Positions 1-9,226 of a stretch of 64,000 nucleotides of DNA are shown one piece after another; the first letter of the stretch is position 1, and each line of letters begins with the position of its first letter. Position numbers and translations under genes: made by a program. The notes beneath the pieces are model-generated. The model made no database searches, was not told where the DNA came from, and worked only from the letters and a program-made list of their open reading frames with translations. Location of the stretch: the NCBI GenBank assembly GCA_028285085.1, contig JANQQI010000070.1, positions 1 to 64,000 of the forward strand, in the 5' to 3' direction. Source of the DNA: Saprospiraceae bacterium. Lineage in GTDB: Bacteria; Bacteroidota; Bacteroidia; Chitinophagales; Saprospiraceae.

Positions 1-660
1 AACATCTCCCAACAAGGCTTGCGCCGCGCCCCGAGCGGGTCGGCCCGGCGATTTATCGGTCGGCAAGCTCTCAATCGCCTCTTTCAGATCCGATTCAATT
101 TGGGTATACACTTGCGCAGCAGCCGTACGCCCTTGTCCGAAAAAGTCTGAAGGATTACTCGTTTCCTCGATCACTAAAGGAATATCGCCGTAAAGTCTGA
201 CCAAATTAAAATACAATAAGGCCCGAATAAACTTCATTTCTCCAATTCTCACTTCCCGCAGTGCCGGATCTTCATAAGTAATCCCGCCAATACGGTTTAG
301 CACCACATTGGTGCGCTGAATACCGCGATAAGATTCACGCCAAATATCACCGACCAAATCATTACCCGGGAAAGTAGAAAAATCATCTAGTTGACCAAAT
401 CGACCACCGTCGTTCGCCGCAATTTCTTCGAAAGCATCTTCGCCGGAGATATCTCCCACGCCGATTAAATCCAGGCCATACAGACCACCATCTTGTAATT
501 GGCCGTAAACACCGATGATTGCACTCTCTAACTCCTGTTCACTGAGATAAAAATTATTGGCCGCTTTTTCAGTAATAGGTACCAAATCCAATTTATCTCC
601 ACAAGCAGCAAAAGACAGGGAAATGATGGTACCAAAAATGATATAGTAATTGAATTTCAT
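1..660 (-). CDS. SusD/RagB-family outer-membrane lipoprotein, partial (C-terminus outside window)
   Basis: The minus strand is open from an ATG at 660 to the window edge. The product starts with a lipoprotein signal (hydrophobic stretch ending SLSFAAC, lipid-accepting Cys near residue 18), followed by the N-terminal SusD pattern: an LVPITEKAANNF segment, a YGQLQDGGLYG stretch, then helical TPR-like sequence (RTNVVLNRI, EMKFIRALLYFNLVRLYGDIPLV). In this family that last segment is highly conserved. SusD proteins sit on the cell surface as a lid that captures glycans or peptides over the SusC channel. The gene follows the SusC homologue by ~95 bp, the usual SusC-SusD order. The substrate cannot be told from this fragment. 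Confidence 0.93.
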   Translation of the reverse strand, partial: MKFNYYIIFGTIISLSFAACGDKLDLVPITEKAANNFYLSEQELESAIIGVYGQLQDGGLYGLDLIGVGDISGEDAFEEIAANDGGRFGQLDDFSTFPGNDLVGDIWRESYRGIQRTNVVLNRIGGITYEDPALREVRIGEMKFIRALLYFNLVRLYGDIPLVIEETSNPSDFFGQGRTAAAQVYTQIESDLKEAIESLPTDKSPGRPARGAAQALLGDV

Positions 661-754
661 TTTTAAATTATTTTTTGGAAGCTGATTGAAATACTCAAAT
701 CCCCCACTTGTCTTTCTTTCACACAATTCAGTTGAGAATTATAAAACTTCAGGA

Positions 755-3700
755 TTAAAATTTAGCATTCACACCAAAGGCAATAAATCGCGTCAATGGG
801 CTAGCCGATTGAATCCAGCCTCGAGTCAAAGTCTGTCGAACATTTGAGCGCGTATCAATGCCATCGGAATTATAACCTCTGAAATCCGTGATGTTGAATA
901 GATTATTACCCGTGACGTATAGTCGTACCCCTTCTATGCCCCAAGCACTCGTGATTCTACTCGGTAAGGTGTATCCTATCTGTAAGCTGCGTAATCTGAA
1001 ATAATCACCATCATAAACCGATAAGCTGGAAGATCGAGTGGCACGCCCCGCTGAAGAGAAGCTGGAAAAATCCGGTCTTCTGAAGAAACCATCGGGATTA
1101 CGATCCGAGAAGTAATTGTCAAAATAGTATTGAGAAGGAACAAAAAAGCCTTCACCACTTTCTGTGTAGTATATCATACGGTCCGATACTTCTCGCCCTT
1201 CGATACCGTTAAACTGAACTCCAAAATCAAAACCTTTGTAAGTCGCCGTAAAACCAAAGCCATAAGTCAATTCTGGATTAAAATCACCCAAAAGCACACG
1301 GTCATCGGGCGTAATCACTCCATCACCGTCCGCATCGCGTACAATATAGTCACCGACTTCCGTACCCGGCAGCGGTGTCACACTGCTATTGTCAATTTCG
1401 GCCTGAGATTTATACACGCCTTCGATATCGTAAGCGTAGAATTCGGCAATGCTCTCTCCAACACGGGTCAAGAAGTTCATCCCGCCATTATTTTCAATGA
1501 TCTGTTCTTGTCCCGTTCCCAGCGCTATCACTTCGTTGCTATTGGTCGTAATATTGGCATTGAAGCCGATACCAACGGCACCGATCTTAAATCCAGTACC
1601 ACGCAATTCCAGCTCAAATCCACGATTTTCCAACTCTCCAATATTTTGCAAGGAAGAAGAAAAACCAGATTGTTGTGGCACCGGCACTTCCAGCAATAAA
1701 TCCGTAGTATTCGAAATGTAGTACTCCGCCGTCAGAAATAATTTATTTTCCAGGAATCCCAGGTCGACCCCAAAGTTTAAAGCGGTATTGGTCTCCCAAG
1801 ATAGATCCGGGTTGGGTGACGTGCTGGTGAATGAGCCTGCTTCCAGATTGCCATCGATCACATAATTGTCGGGAGATACCAAGGCAATTGAAGCAAAATC
1901 ACCGATTTGGTTATTCCCGGTTTGGCCCCAGCTGACTCTTAGCTTAGTGAAACTAAATGGACTCTCCTCTGGAAAGAAAGCTTCGTTGCTCAGCGTCCAC
2001 CCAGCAGAAAGCGAGGTGAAATTACCGTATTTGGTATTCGCGCCGAAACGCGACGAACCGTCTCTTCGCCAAGAAGCAGAAAGCGAGTAGCGATTAGCAA
2101 AATCATATTGCAAGCGACTGAAGTAAGATTCTAATGCCCATTTTCTGGTTACGGAAGTTGCCGTGGGATTAGTCGCACCGGCAATATTCCGGAGGTTATC
2201 ATCCGCAAAATTGTTGCTCTCCAGTCGAGTGCGATTACTGGTCTCCTGTTGATAGCTGTAGCCTAGCAAAACATCAAAGGAATGCTGACCGATAGCTTTT
2301 CTGTAGGTTAGCAGATTTTCGGTAATTAGGTTTTCGCGCTTACCTTCACTGCGAAAAGCCATCGCAAGGTTGTTCACCACCGGTGTTCGATAATTTCCAA
2401 TATTCGAAGGAGCGAAAAACTCTTCTACGCCTGTATTATAATCGCCTCCGAAAGATGTCTTGAAGGTTAAGCCATCGATGGGTTCTATCTCCAGATAAGT
2501 GTTCCCAAAAATTCTAAATTCTCGCTCGGTGAAGTCCGTCAATTCCGCGTGTGCGACCGTATTTTCTGAAATCGGGCCATCCCAATTGAGATTATTATCA
2601 TCCACCTGAGCCGCAATAGTCGGTGTGCCATCTGGATTATAAACGGTATAATAAGGCTGCATCAAAATGATGGAAAAGGCCGGATCCGGTTGTCCTCCAA
2701 CCCCCAGGCCATAGTTTGACCAGCCAGCTTCACCCGTAGGATTAGCGTCTACGAAAGCTGTATTCGAAGTAATTCCAAAACGGATGCGATCATTAATTTG
2801 GGAGTTGATTTGGATATTGTTAGTATAGCGTTTGTAATCAGAGGCGATGATGATATTTTCTTGATCGAAATAGCCAAAGGATACCGAGTAGTTCGTTTTT
2901 CGCGTTCCTCCGCTCAGATTGATATAGTGATTTTGCTGCCGTGCTGTTCTAAATACGGCATCTGCCCAGTCCGTATTTGTCAGATTAGGAGTACCGTCTA
3001 AATACGATTGTAAATAGGTTGGAATGCGGCTGCGTTTACCACCACCATTAGCATCCCGAGTAGCATTATCATCAGTAATATTCCGCTCAACACCGCCGGA
3101 GAGATAACCAAAATTTCTCGCGTCATTATCGAAGAGCGCCGTCTCGTAAGCATCAGTTAATTCAAAGTTATCGATCCGTTCCTGAAAACCAATGTAGCCA
3201 TCATAAGTCACTTTTAAATTGCCTTCCTCTCCTTTCTTAGTGGTAATCAAAATCACCCCATTCGAGGCTCTTGAGCCGTAGATAGCGGCCGAAGCCGCAT
3301 CTTTCAAAATACTAATGGACGCAATATCTTGACTACTAATGGAGCTAAAGGGCGTTCCCTCAGACAGCGGGTTGCCATCCACGACAATCAGAGGATTTGT
3401 TCCTGCGGTTAGCGTATTGAGCCCCCGGATTTGGATAACGGAATTGTCACCAGGATTTTTACCGTTACCGGCAATCAGTACACCGGCGATATTACCAACC
3501 AGGCCTTGCTCAAAATTCGCGGAAGAGAATTGATTGATCGTTTCATTATCTACTTTGGAAACGGCACCATTAAATTTTTCCTTGGTTCCCGTTCCGTAAC
3601 CAATCACCACGACTTCATTTAAAGAAGCGATATCTACGTCCAACTCAATATCAAAATTCAAGGCCACCCCAATTTCGACTTCTTGGCTTCGAAATCCAAC

Positions 3701-4207
3701 ATAAGCGACCTGTAAGGTCTTGGCTTTTTCGGTAACATTCAGAGTGAAATTGCCATTTTCGTCGGTCACGGTACCATTGCCAGTTTCTTTGACTAGCACT
3801 GTAGCACCGATTAGTGGCTCTCCTTCTTTTGATTTCACCGTGCCCGACAGTTCACGATTAAATTGAGGTTTAGTATTTCTCCTCAGGATTTGTTTTTTCA
3901 CATAAATGACCTGAGCAATGACATTAAAGTCCAGTGAAAAATCATTAGATAATTGTCGCAACACTGCATTTAATTTCTGCTTTTCAGAGGATACTTCAAA
4001 TGTCTTTTTTTCGTCGACATCGGCACTATTATAGGCAAAAGAGTAATCGGTCTGTTCCTGTATTTGATTGAAGATAGCATCCAATTGTCCGGGCTTCAAT
4101 TTCACCATTACCCCTTCGGGAATTTGGTCTTGTGCGCCTAATAAACTGGAGCAACAGGAAATTAATAATAGCCCAATGAAAGCGGCTTTCCTAAGCAAAA
4201 AATTCAT
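755..4207 (-). CDS. SusC/RagA-family TonB-linked outer-membrane transporter
   Basis: The 1150-residue protein has a signal peptide (about residues 1-25), an STN (secretin/TonB short N-terminal) domain at ~36-105, a carboxypeptidase-regulatory-like beta-sandwich at ~118-200 (LSGTVKSKEGEPLIGATVLV), a TonB-box-like LNEVVVIGYG, a plug domain to ~330 (IQIRGLNTL, ILKDAASAAIYGSRASNGVI) and a long beta-barrel. An STN domain means it probably also signals to the FecR/sigma pair just upstream, as in regulated TonB receptors. It imports an unknown substrate across the outer membrane with the downstream SusD lipoprotein, powered by TonB-ExbBD. Length and domain order are typical. Confidence 0.95.
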   Translation of the reverse strand: MNFLLRKAAFIGLLLISCCSSLLGAQDQIPEGVMVKLKPGQLDAIFNQIQEQTDYSFAYNSADVDEKKTFEVSSEKQKLNAVLRQLSNDFSLDFNVIAQVIYVKKQILRRNTKPQFNRELSGTVKSKEGEPLIGATVLVKETGNGTVTDENGNFTLNVTEKAKTLQVAYVGFRSQEVEIGVALNFDIELDVDIASLNEVVVIGYGTGTKEKFNGAVSKVDNETINQFSSANFEQGLVGNIAGVLIAGNGKNPGDNSVIQIRGLNTLTAGTNPLIVVDGNPLSEGTPFSSISSQDIASISILKDAASAAIYGSRASNGVILITTKKGEEGNLKVTYDGYIGFQERIDNFELTDAYETALFDNDARNFGYLSGGVERNITDDNATRDANGGGKRSRIPTYLQSYLDGTPNLTNTDWADAVFRTARQQNHYINLSGGTRKTNYSVSFGYFDQENIIIASDYKRYTNNIQINSQINDRIRFGITSNTAFVDANPTGEAGWSNYGLGVGGQPDPAFSIILMQPYYTVYNPDGTPTIAAQVDDNNLNWDGPISENTVAHAELTDFTEREFRIFGNTYLEIEPIDGLTFKTSFGGDYNTGVEEFFAPSNIGNYRTPVVNNLAMAFRSEGKRENLITENLLTYRKAIGQHSFDVLLGYSYQQETSNRTRLESNNFADDNLRNIAGATNPTATSVTRKWALESYFSRLQYDFANRYSLSASWRRDGSSRFGANTKYGNFTSLSAGWTLSNEAFFPEESPFSFTKLRVSWGQTGNNQIGDFASIALVSPDNYVIDGNLEAGSFTSTSPNPDLSWETNTALNFGVDLGFLENKLFLTAEYYISNTTDLLLEVPVPQQSGFSSSLQNIGELENRGFELELRGTGFKIGAVGIGFNANITTNSNEVIALGTGQEQIIENNGGMNFLTRVGESIAEFYAYDIEGVYKSQAEIDNSSVTPLPGTEVGDYIVRDADGDGVITPDDRVLLGDFNPELTYGFGFTATYKGFDFGVQFNGIEGREVSDRMIYYTESGEGFFVPSQYYFDNYFSDRNPDGFFRRPDFSSFSSAGRATRSSSLSVYDGDYFRLRSLQIGYTLPSRITSAWGIEGVRLYVTGNNLFNITDFRGYNSDGIDTRSNVRQTLTRGWIQSASPLTRFIAFGVNAKF

Positions 4208-4295
4208 AATTTTGTTTGATTATTTAGTTAATAAATCGGAGGAGGTGTTAGTGATGCTCGCCAGCTGTTAACCCTCCTCCGTACTCTATAGGCTC

Positions 4296-5279
4296 TCAGA
4301 ATCTTATCGTAATACTGTCTTTGGTCGTAAAGTCATATTTGATATTTTGCAGATAATTCAACCCTTTTAATAAATCATCCAGCGCGATATTTTCTGGGTA
4401 AACCGCCGTTAAGTGTTCTCTTTTTTTATTCGTATTCTCTTCCTGTACGATGGTGACATCATAGTAGCGTTCAATGCTTCTCAGTACTTCATCCAAAGGC
4501 ACATTCTGAAAAGATAATCGACGATTAATCCACATATTTTGTAGTTCAAAAACATCTTGAGCTACAGCATGCGATCCATTTTCTGTATGTATTGCCAGCT
4601 TATCATTGGCCACTAAACGACTGGTGTCCTGAGCATTATAAACTGCCACACTCCCTTCCCGCACGTGCACGCGCGCTTCGCTTTCATTGTAGTAAGCCTG
4701 AATATTAAATTTTGTCCCCGTTACTAATAATTCATTATTTCCAAAATTGACTCGAAAGGGAACATCCGGATTCTTTGCCACTTCGAAGTAGGCTTCCCCG
4801 GTTAAATCAAGTGATCGATCATTTAGAAAGTCTTCTTGATAACTCAAGCGAGTAGCCGCATTTAACCAAACTTTGGAGCCGTCCGGCAAGTCAACAACTT
4901 GCTTGTCTTCACCCGGCCCTACGATAGATTCAACTACTGCCGGCGTTGAATTTTGTTTGCTAACCACCAGCCAACCGGCGAGTCCTAAAAGGCCAATAAA
5001 AGAAGCGGCAGCCACCCAGTGTCGAATTTGCAATCGTCTTTGACGCTGCTTTTTTTGTGGTGCTTTTTCTTCGTCAATACGTTTCTTTATTTTTTGAAAT
5101 AATACCCGATCTTTTTCCGTGTATTGCTGTTGATCGTTTTCTGCTTTCTTCCAAATATCCTTGGTCATAGCATCCAATTGCTCATCATTTTGCTTCAAGG
5201 CATCGGTCAAAATTCGTTTATCCTTTCGAGTCGCTTTTTTCTCCAGGTAAGCAGTCCATATTCTTCTCAAATTAATCAT
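4296..5279 (-). CDS. FecR-family anti-sigma factor
   Basis: The 327-residue protein has an N-terminal cytoplasmic region that would hold the sigma factor, one membrane segment at ~89-107 (WVAAASFIGLLGLAGWLVV), a periplasmic FecR domain (DLPDGSKVWLNAATRLSY, LTGEAYFEVAKNPDVPF, VTGTKFNIQAY) and a C-terminal DUF4974/STN-like domain (LSFQNVPLDEVLRSIERYY). It lies between the ECF sigma gene and the SusC gene on the same strand, the classic sigma/anti-sigma/transducer arrangement. It probably relays substrate occupancy of the SusC STN domain to the sigma factor. Confidence 0.94.
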   Translation of the reverse strand: MINLRRIWTAYLEKKATRKDKRILTDALKQNDEQLDAMTKDIWKKAENDQQQYTEKDRVLFQKIKKRIDEEKAPQKKQRQRRLQIRHWVAAASFIGLLGLAGWLVVSKQNSTPAVVESIVGPGEDKQVVDLPDGSKVWLNAATRLSYQEDFLNDRSLDLTGEAYFEVAKNPDVPFRVNFGNNELLVTGTKFNIQAYYNESEARVHVREGSVAVYNAQDTSRLVANDKLAIHTENGSHAVAQDVFELQNMWINRRLSFQNVPLDEVLRSIERYYDVTIVQEENTNKKREHLTAVYPENIALDDLLKGLNYLQNIKYDFTTKDSITIRF

Positions 5280-5382
5280 GTGTGGTGTCTTATATTTATA
5301 GGGTATATCCTTCGAATTGGAGAAACACCCAATGCCGGTACATTAAGAAATTGTAAACTTTAAAAATGATAGAAAAATGATC

Positions 5383-5958
5383 TTAGCTCAGGAGAGCAAT
5401 GTCGATCAATACCAAAATCATTGAGGAACGAAAAGACAAGTCTTTTTTGATCGCAGCCAGAGCACGATTCATGTGATTCTCTACCGTACTTTCAGAAATA
5501 TTAAGTTGATTTGCGATTTGGTGGGTCGTCAGTCCTTCTACTCGTTTGAGCTGAAAGACTTGCTTGGCGCGTTTGGGCAACTTACCAATCGAAGCATCCA
5601 AGCTATTTTGCAGCTCTTGATAAAACAGCGCTTCGTCTGGAGATAACACACTTTGAGAAGTCAATTCGGGGGCCTCTGATAGCTCTAATTGCAACTGTTT
5701 TTTTAGTGCTTTTAGAGCATAATTCTTCGCAATTGTAAAAAGATAATTGTCGAAAGATTGCTGAAGGTCAATGCGGTGTTTTTGCTTCCAAAGCGTGAGA
5801 AAGGTATCTTGAATCACGTCATCCGCATGCTCCAACAAGTGCATCCGATTGAGGAATGCTCTTATTTTCCCAACGTATAGCTTGTACACGTCCTCGAAGG
5901 CAGAGGTATCGCCTTCTTTTAAACGAATGAGTAACTGATTTTTCATTTTATCAAGCAA
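5383..5958 (-). CDS. ECF RNA polymerase sigma-70 factor, FecI-like
   Basis: This is a 191-residue ECF sigma factor. Region 2 is visible at about residues 25-65 (HADDVIQDTFLTLWKQKHRI), and region 4 at ~125-175 (LPKRAKQVFQLKRVEGLTTHQIANQLNISE, then TVENHMNRALAAIKK). It should direct transcription of the adjacent FecR/SusC/SusD genes under FecR control. The start may be the second Met (MKNQ, codon at 5946) rather than the first. The very C-terminus is unusually hydrophobic (SSMILVLIDIALLS), which is common in Bacteroidota ECF factors of this type. Confidence 0.93.
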   Translation of the reverse strand: MLDKMKNQLLIRLKEGDTSAFEDVYKLYVGKIRAFLNRMHLLEHADDVIQDTFLTLWKQKHRIDLQQSFDNYLFTIAKNYALKALKKQLQLELSEAPELTSQSVLSPDEALFYQELQNSLDASIGKLPKRAKQVFQLKRVEGLTTHQIANQLNISESTVENHMNRALAAIKKDLSFRSSMILVLIDIALLS

Positions 5959-6124
5959 AGGCTTCGTGGGCTGAAATTAGGTAATTGATCTTTATTCAAA
6001 AAATGAACTATTTTAAGTTAGGGTTAAATTGAAAAATCAGTGTAGCAATTCTACATTTTCAAAAGTCCAAAAATGACAAATCGAAACGCCGGGAAATTCC
6101 GAACTTTGTATCAAAGTCCTTAAA

Positions 6125-6994
6125 ATGCAAAATGGTACTCAGTTGGAGCGATATAAGAAACTGTTGAATTATCTCGATGAGCAATTCAAGGAGGATATCA
6201 ATATTGAAAAGGTTGAGGCAGTTTGTCATTATTCTTACCGTAACATCAACCGAATCTTTCAGGCACTGCAGCATGAAACCATCGGCAAGTACGTCAAACG
6301 ACTCCGACTCGAAAAGGCCGCCCAGTATTTAAAATATTCCGACACCAGCATCTCAGATATTGCTTTTGATATTGGTTTTGAGGATGTTGCGGCCTTTAGT
6401 AAGGCGTTCAAAAATAAGTACAACTGCTCGCCTTCTGCTTTTCGGAATAGCGGCAACTCAATACGAAATATTAATCAGCAAATAATCTCTCCTACATCAG
6501 AAGATGGTCAACCCAAGCTCTCTTTTACAATTGAATACCTACCTGATTTTGCGTATCTGTCGCTAGAATACCGGGGAGCTTACGAAGATATTTCTGCTAT
6601 CCATCAGACCTGGGAGCAGCTCTTGGCTTATGCGATAAATAAGGAGATTCTGACCGACGACACCCCGGTAATGGCGGAAATCCTCGATGATAACGAGATC
6701 AGCGAAAGCGTTCATTGTCGCTTTGCTCCCGCGATTATTTTACAAAATCCAGATGTTATTACACCAGAGGGGTTATTTAATATCAAGGAACACAAACGAC
6801 AGAAATACGCAAAGTTTATCCATCCAGGGTCTCATGCATCCTGCATGGATACCTACAATAAAATCTATGCCTATTGGATGACTGAGGTGGGGTTGGAACT
6901 CGAAGACTTACCGACTTTGGAGTTTTATCTCAACGATGAATCAGATACCCCAGCGGAGGAACTGCTGACCGAGATTTATATCCCAGTGCAGTAG
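6125..6994 (+). CDS. AraC-family transcriptional regulator with GyrI-like effector domain
   Basis: The N-terminal ~105 residues form a two-helix-turn-helix AraC/XylS DNA-binding domain (IEKVEAVCHYSYRNINRIFQ, then ISDIAFDIGFEDVAAFSKAF). Residues ~130-289 match a GyrI-like small-molecule-binding domain in layout (FAYLSLEYRGAYEDISAIHQ, ending LPTLEFYLNDESDTPAEELL with a final TEIYIPVQ). The build resembles Rob/SoxS-like regulators with a C-terminal effector sensor. It is divergent from the sigma gene across a ~165-bp AT-rich gap. The regulated genes are not evident. Confidence 0.9.
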   Translation: MQNGTQLERYKKLLNYLDEQFKEDINIEKVEAVCHYSYRNINRIFQALQHETIGKYVKRLRLEKAAQYLKYSDTSISDIAFDIGFEDVAAFSKAFKNKYNCSPSAFRNSGNSIRNINQQIISPTSEDGQPKLSFTIEYLPDFAYLSLEYRGAYEDISAIHQTWEQLLAYAINKEILTDDTPVMAEILDDNEISESVHCRFAPAIILQNPDVITPEGLFNIKEHKRQKYAKFIHPGSHASCMDTYNKIYAYWMTEVGLELEDLPTLEFYLNDESDTPAEELLTEIYIPVQ

Positions 6995-7150
6995 ATGATC
7001 TAAACGCTTCAAATAGTTGATGCTTCTTCAAGACTGTCCAAAACGGACAAAGAACTCTTCCCGATTGCCTCTAAATTGGAGATAGTATGATTAAATACTG
7101 GATGCCATGGCGTCAAGTATGACGATTTCTTTTTTCACAAATTTCTCAAT

Positions 7151-7567
7151 ATGCATTTCTTATTAAAAATACCAGTCGTCTTTCTATTCTTCAATTTAAA
7201 TACAGCAAATGGATTGTCCTCCGATAGCGAAATAGATCCGATTACGATACAAAGCTTATCCAAAAAGTGGCAACTCGAAAAATACAGCTATGATGCTTAT
7301 TCAGAAAAGCCGGCCAAAAAAGAAAAAAACGATTATCTCCATTTTAAACCCGATATGACTTTCGATAGCGTATCCGAAGGAAAAAAGGAAACGGGGCTAT
7401 GGCGAATTGAGTCACAAACAAAACGCATATATTTATCACAGCCCGGAAAAGACAGCGAATTAATTTTCATTATTGATCATATATCCTCTAAGCAATTGGT
7501 GCTCATGCTTGATGATCCTTCTGATCCTGACGCCAAGTTTTTAAAAATCCATTATACCCAAAAATAG
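7151..7567 (+). CDS. Secreted lipocalin-like hypothetical protein
   Basis: The 138-residue product has a signal peptide (LLKIPVVFLFFNLNTANG) and a beta-rich remainder of the lipocalin-like type often found in Bacteroidota: an early W (KKWQLEKYSYDAYS), a mid-domain LHFKPDMTFDS, GLWRIES, then a terminal LVLMLDD strand. Such proteins are exported small beta-barrels of unknown role. It sits 6 bp before the sterol-desaturase-type gene and is probably co-transcribed with it. No ligand can be inferred. Confidence 0.65.
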   Translation: MHFLLKIPVVFLFFNLNTANGLSSDSEIDPITIQSLSKKWQLEKYSYDAYSEKPAKKEKNDYLHFKPDMTFDSVSEGKKETGLWRIESQTKRIYLSQPGKDSELIFIIDHISSKQLVLMLDDPSDPDAKFLKIHYTQK

Positions 7568-7573
7568 TTTATT

Positions 7574-8494
7574 ATGAGTTTTGCTGAATTAGTATCCCTT
7601 TTTGAAGAGTCCGGTATTATGATCTTCATTGGCTATTTTGCATTATTCAATTTAGGCCTGATCATCGTTGAAGTGTTCCTGGATTTTTTCACCTCTAAGG
7701 AACGCCGCTGGAAAGATACCGGCGCCAACTTTGTGATCTTTTTCATCAATCAACTGCTCGAAAAGACGACTTTTGGGGCGATCGGCATCATAGCGCTTAT
7801 GCCTTTTCATTGGCTGACGCCGCTCAGTATCCCCATGAATATCTGGACCTGGATTGCGGCCTTCATTGCCGCAGATTTCACTTACTACTGGATGCATCGA
7901 CTGGAGCATGAGCATCGCATCTTTTGGGCGAGCCACAGTGTACACCACTCTTCGCAGGATTACAATCTGACGATCTCCATGCGTCTCAGCATCGTGGAAA
8001 GTATTTTTGAATGGATTTTCCTCATCCCGATGATCCTGCTCGGCTTCAGTCCGTTTATGACCATGGCCTGCTTAATCTTAATCGCACAATACCAAACCTG
8101 GATCCACACCGAAAAGATTGTCAAATTAGGCTGGCTCGACGAAGTCTTCAACACTCCCTCGGTGCATCGGGTCCACCACGGCTCCAACCCCAAATATCTG
8201 GATAAAAACTACGGTGGCCTTCTGACTTTATGGGACAAACTCTTCGGCACCTTCCAGCGCGAAGAAGAAAAAGTCATCTACGGTCTCACCAAAAACATCA
8301 ATACCAACAATCCCATCACCATCAATTTCATTGAATACCAAAACATCTGGAAGGATGTCAAAAAATGCCGTAATTGGAAGGATCGCTTTAGGATCATTTT
8401 TGGGGATTTGAGATGGCGACCGGCGTATTTTAGAGAAGAGGTAGAGAAAGTGAAAGTGGACGTATTGAGTGATGAGCGACGGCGGGTGAGTTGA
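7574..8494 (+). CDS. Sterol desaturase / fatty acid hydroxylase family membrane protein
   Basis: This 306-residue integral membrane di-iron enzyme carries the family's histidine clusters: HRLEH (108-112), HSVHH (121-125) and HRVHH (198-202), between hydrophobic segments at ~13-38, ~52-78, ~85-106 and ~145-175. Family members use O2 to hydroxylate or desaturate lipid acyl chains or sterol-like molecules at the membrane. The substrate is unknown. It is the last gene on the chromosomal side of the island boundary and is followed by a strong palindromic terminator. Confidence 0.9.
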   Translation: MSFAELVSLFEESGIMIFIGYFALFNLGLIIVEVFLDFFTSKERRWKDTGANFVIFFINQLLEKTTFGAIGIIALMPFHWLTPLSIPMNIWTWIAAFIAADFTYYWMHRLEHEHRIFWASHSVHHSSQDYNLTISMRLSIVESIFEWIFLIPMILLGFSPFMTMACLILIAQYQTWIHTEKIVKLGWLDEVFNTPSVHRVHHGSNPKYLDKNYGGLLTLWDKLFGTFQREEEKVIYGLTKNINTNNPITINFIEYQNIWKDVKKCRNWKDRFRIIFGDLRWRPAYFREEVEKVKVDVLSDERRRVS

Positions 8495-8534
8495 GATTTT
8501 TTAGCATATCATCAACCATTGCAATTTAAAACAA

Positions 8535-8568
8535 AAAAGCGCTGTATTCCATGGAATACAGCGCTTTT
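8535..8568. terminator. Perfect 34-bp palindrome, bidirectional terminator
   Basis: A perfect inverted repeat centred on TTCCATGGAA has arms AAAAGCGCTGTATTCCAT and its complement. The A-run on one side and T-run on the other make it a rho-independent terminator in both directions. It separates the hydroxylase gene from the tRNA-derived repeat that starts the accessory region. Confidence 0.85.
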
Positions 8569-8579
8569 GTATATTTCAG

Positions 8580-8620
8580 TAGCGTGGGGGAGGCTTGAAC
8601 TCCCGACCTCAGGGTTATAA
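8580..8620 (-). other. Left att-like site: diverged tRNA 3' end
   Basis: Read on the minus strand, this is the variable loop, T-arm (GGGAG-TTCAAGC-CTCCC) and 3' acceptor strand of a tRNA, without its 5' half. It matches the identical copies at 13408 and 46221 over ~42 bp with four differences. It marks the left limit of the AT-rich accessory DNA and is probably the chromosomal-side attachment junction. A true tRNA gene is not complete here. Confidence 0.75.
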
Positions 8621-8809
8621 AGAGAAACTTTCCTTACTCTTCGAATATCATCATTTATGACGATACAATAAATAGCTATTCTTTATACCTTACATTATCA
8701 TAAATATCAAATCGCATCAGGAATTAATGGGAAACATAAGTTTTGCATATCAATCACAAACTTATAATTAAAATACTAATTAAACATTGGAGTAAGTTAA
8801 ATTCATACC

Positions 8810-9226
8810 ATGAAAATAGGTCTTAAAATTTTAGAAGATATTGGTAATCTGATAGCTCAAGACGAGCTAAAACAGGCTATAGAAAAATTAAGACTCCTAC
8901 TAAAAGGGAGTCCTATGGCCACAGAAATTATTGTGCAATCTGCGAGGTACAATGATGTTATGAAACAAATTCGACTAGGTACAATCTCATCTGAAGATTC
9001 AAACTTAACAAAGAATAAAATTAGATTTGCTTTAATTCAAATGGTTGAAATGATAGAGGAAGAAGCCTCAAAAAATGAAGTTTTCAAAGAGGAGCTTAAA
9101 AAGATAGATAAAGGCCTAAAAAACAACTTAAACCAAATTAGGTTCACTGGCAATAACAACATCAATATTCAAGGTGCTGACAATTCAACGATCTCTATTA
9201 ATACTTCCTCAAAAAATAATCAATAA
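8810..9226 (+). CDS. EAD11-like adaptor with C-terminal amyloid-type motif
   Basis: This 138-residue protein resembles effector-associated domain 11 at residues ~5-85 (IIVQSARYNDVMKQIRLGTI, NKIRFALIQMVEMIEEE). EAD11 is a small helical domain used as an adaptor in NLR-type conflict systems. A helical linker follows, then a tail motif GNNNINIQGADNSTISIN (114-131). The next gene, whose ATG overlaps this stop by a base, carries almost the same motif near its N-terminus. The pairing suggests the adaptor and NLR interact through templated beta-solenoid assembly. The effector recruited by the EAD11 domain is not visible nearby. The EAD11 call is from recalled sequence pattern, not a search. Confidence 0.7.
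   Translation: MKIGLKILEDIGNLIAQDELKQAIEKLRLLLKGSPMATEIIVQSARYNDVMKQIRLGTISSEDSNLTKNKIRFALIQMVEMIEEEASKNEVFKEELKKIDKGLKNNLNQIRFTGNNNINIQGADNSTISINTSSKNNQ

Noticed and set aside
1130-1699. A 189-codon frame opposite the SusC gene
   Set aside because: It lies wholly within the SusC coding region on the other strand and has no protein-like motif; it is a shadow of the real gene.
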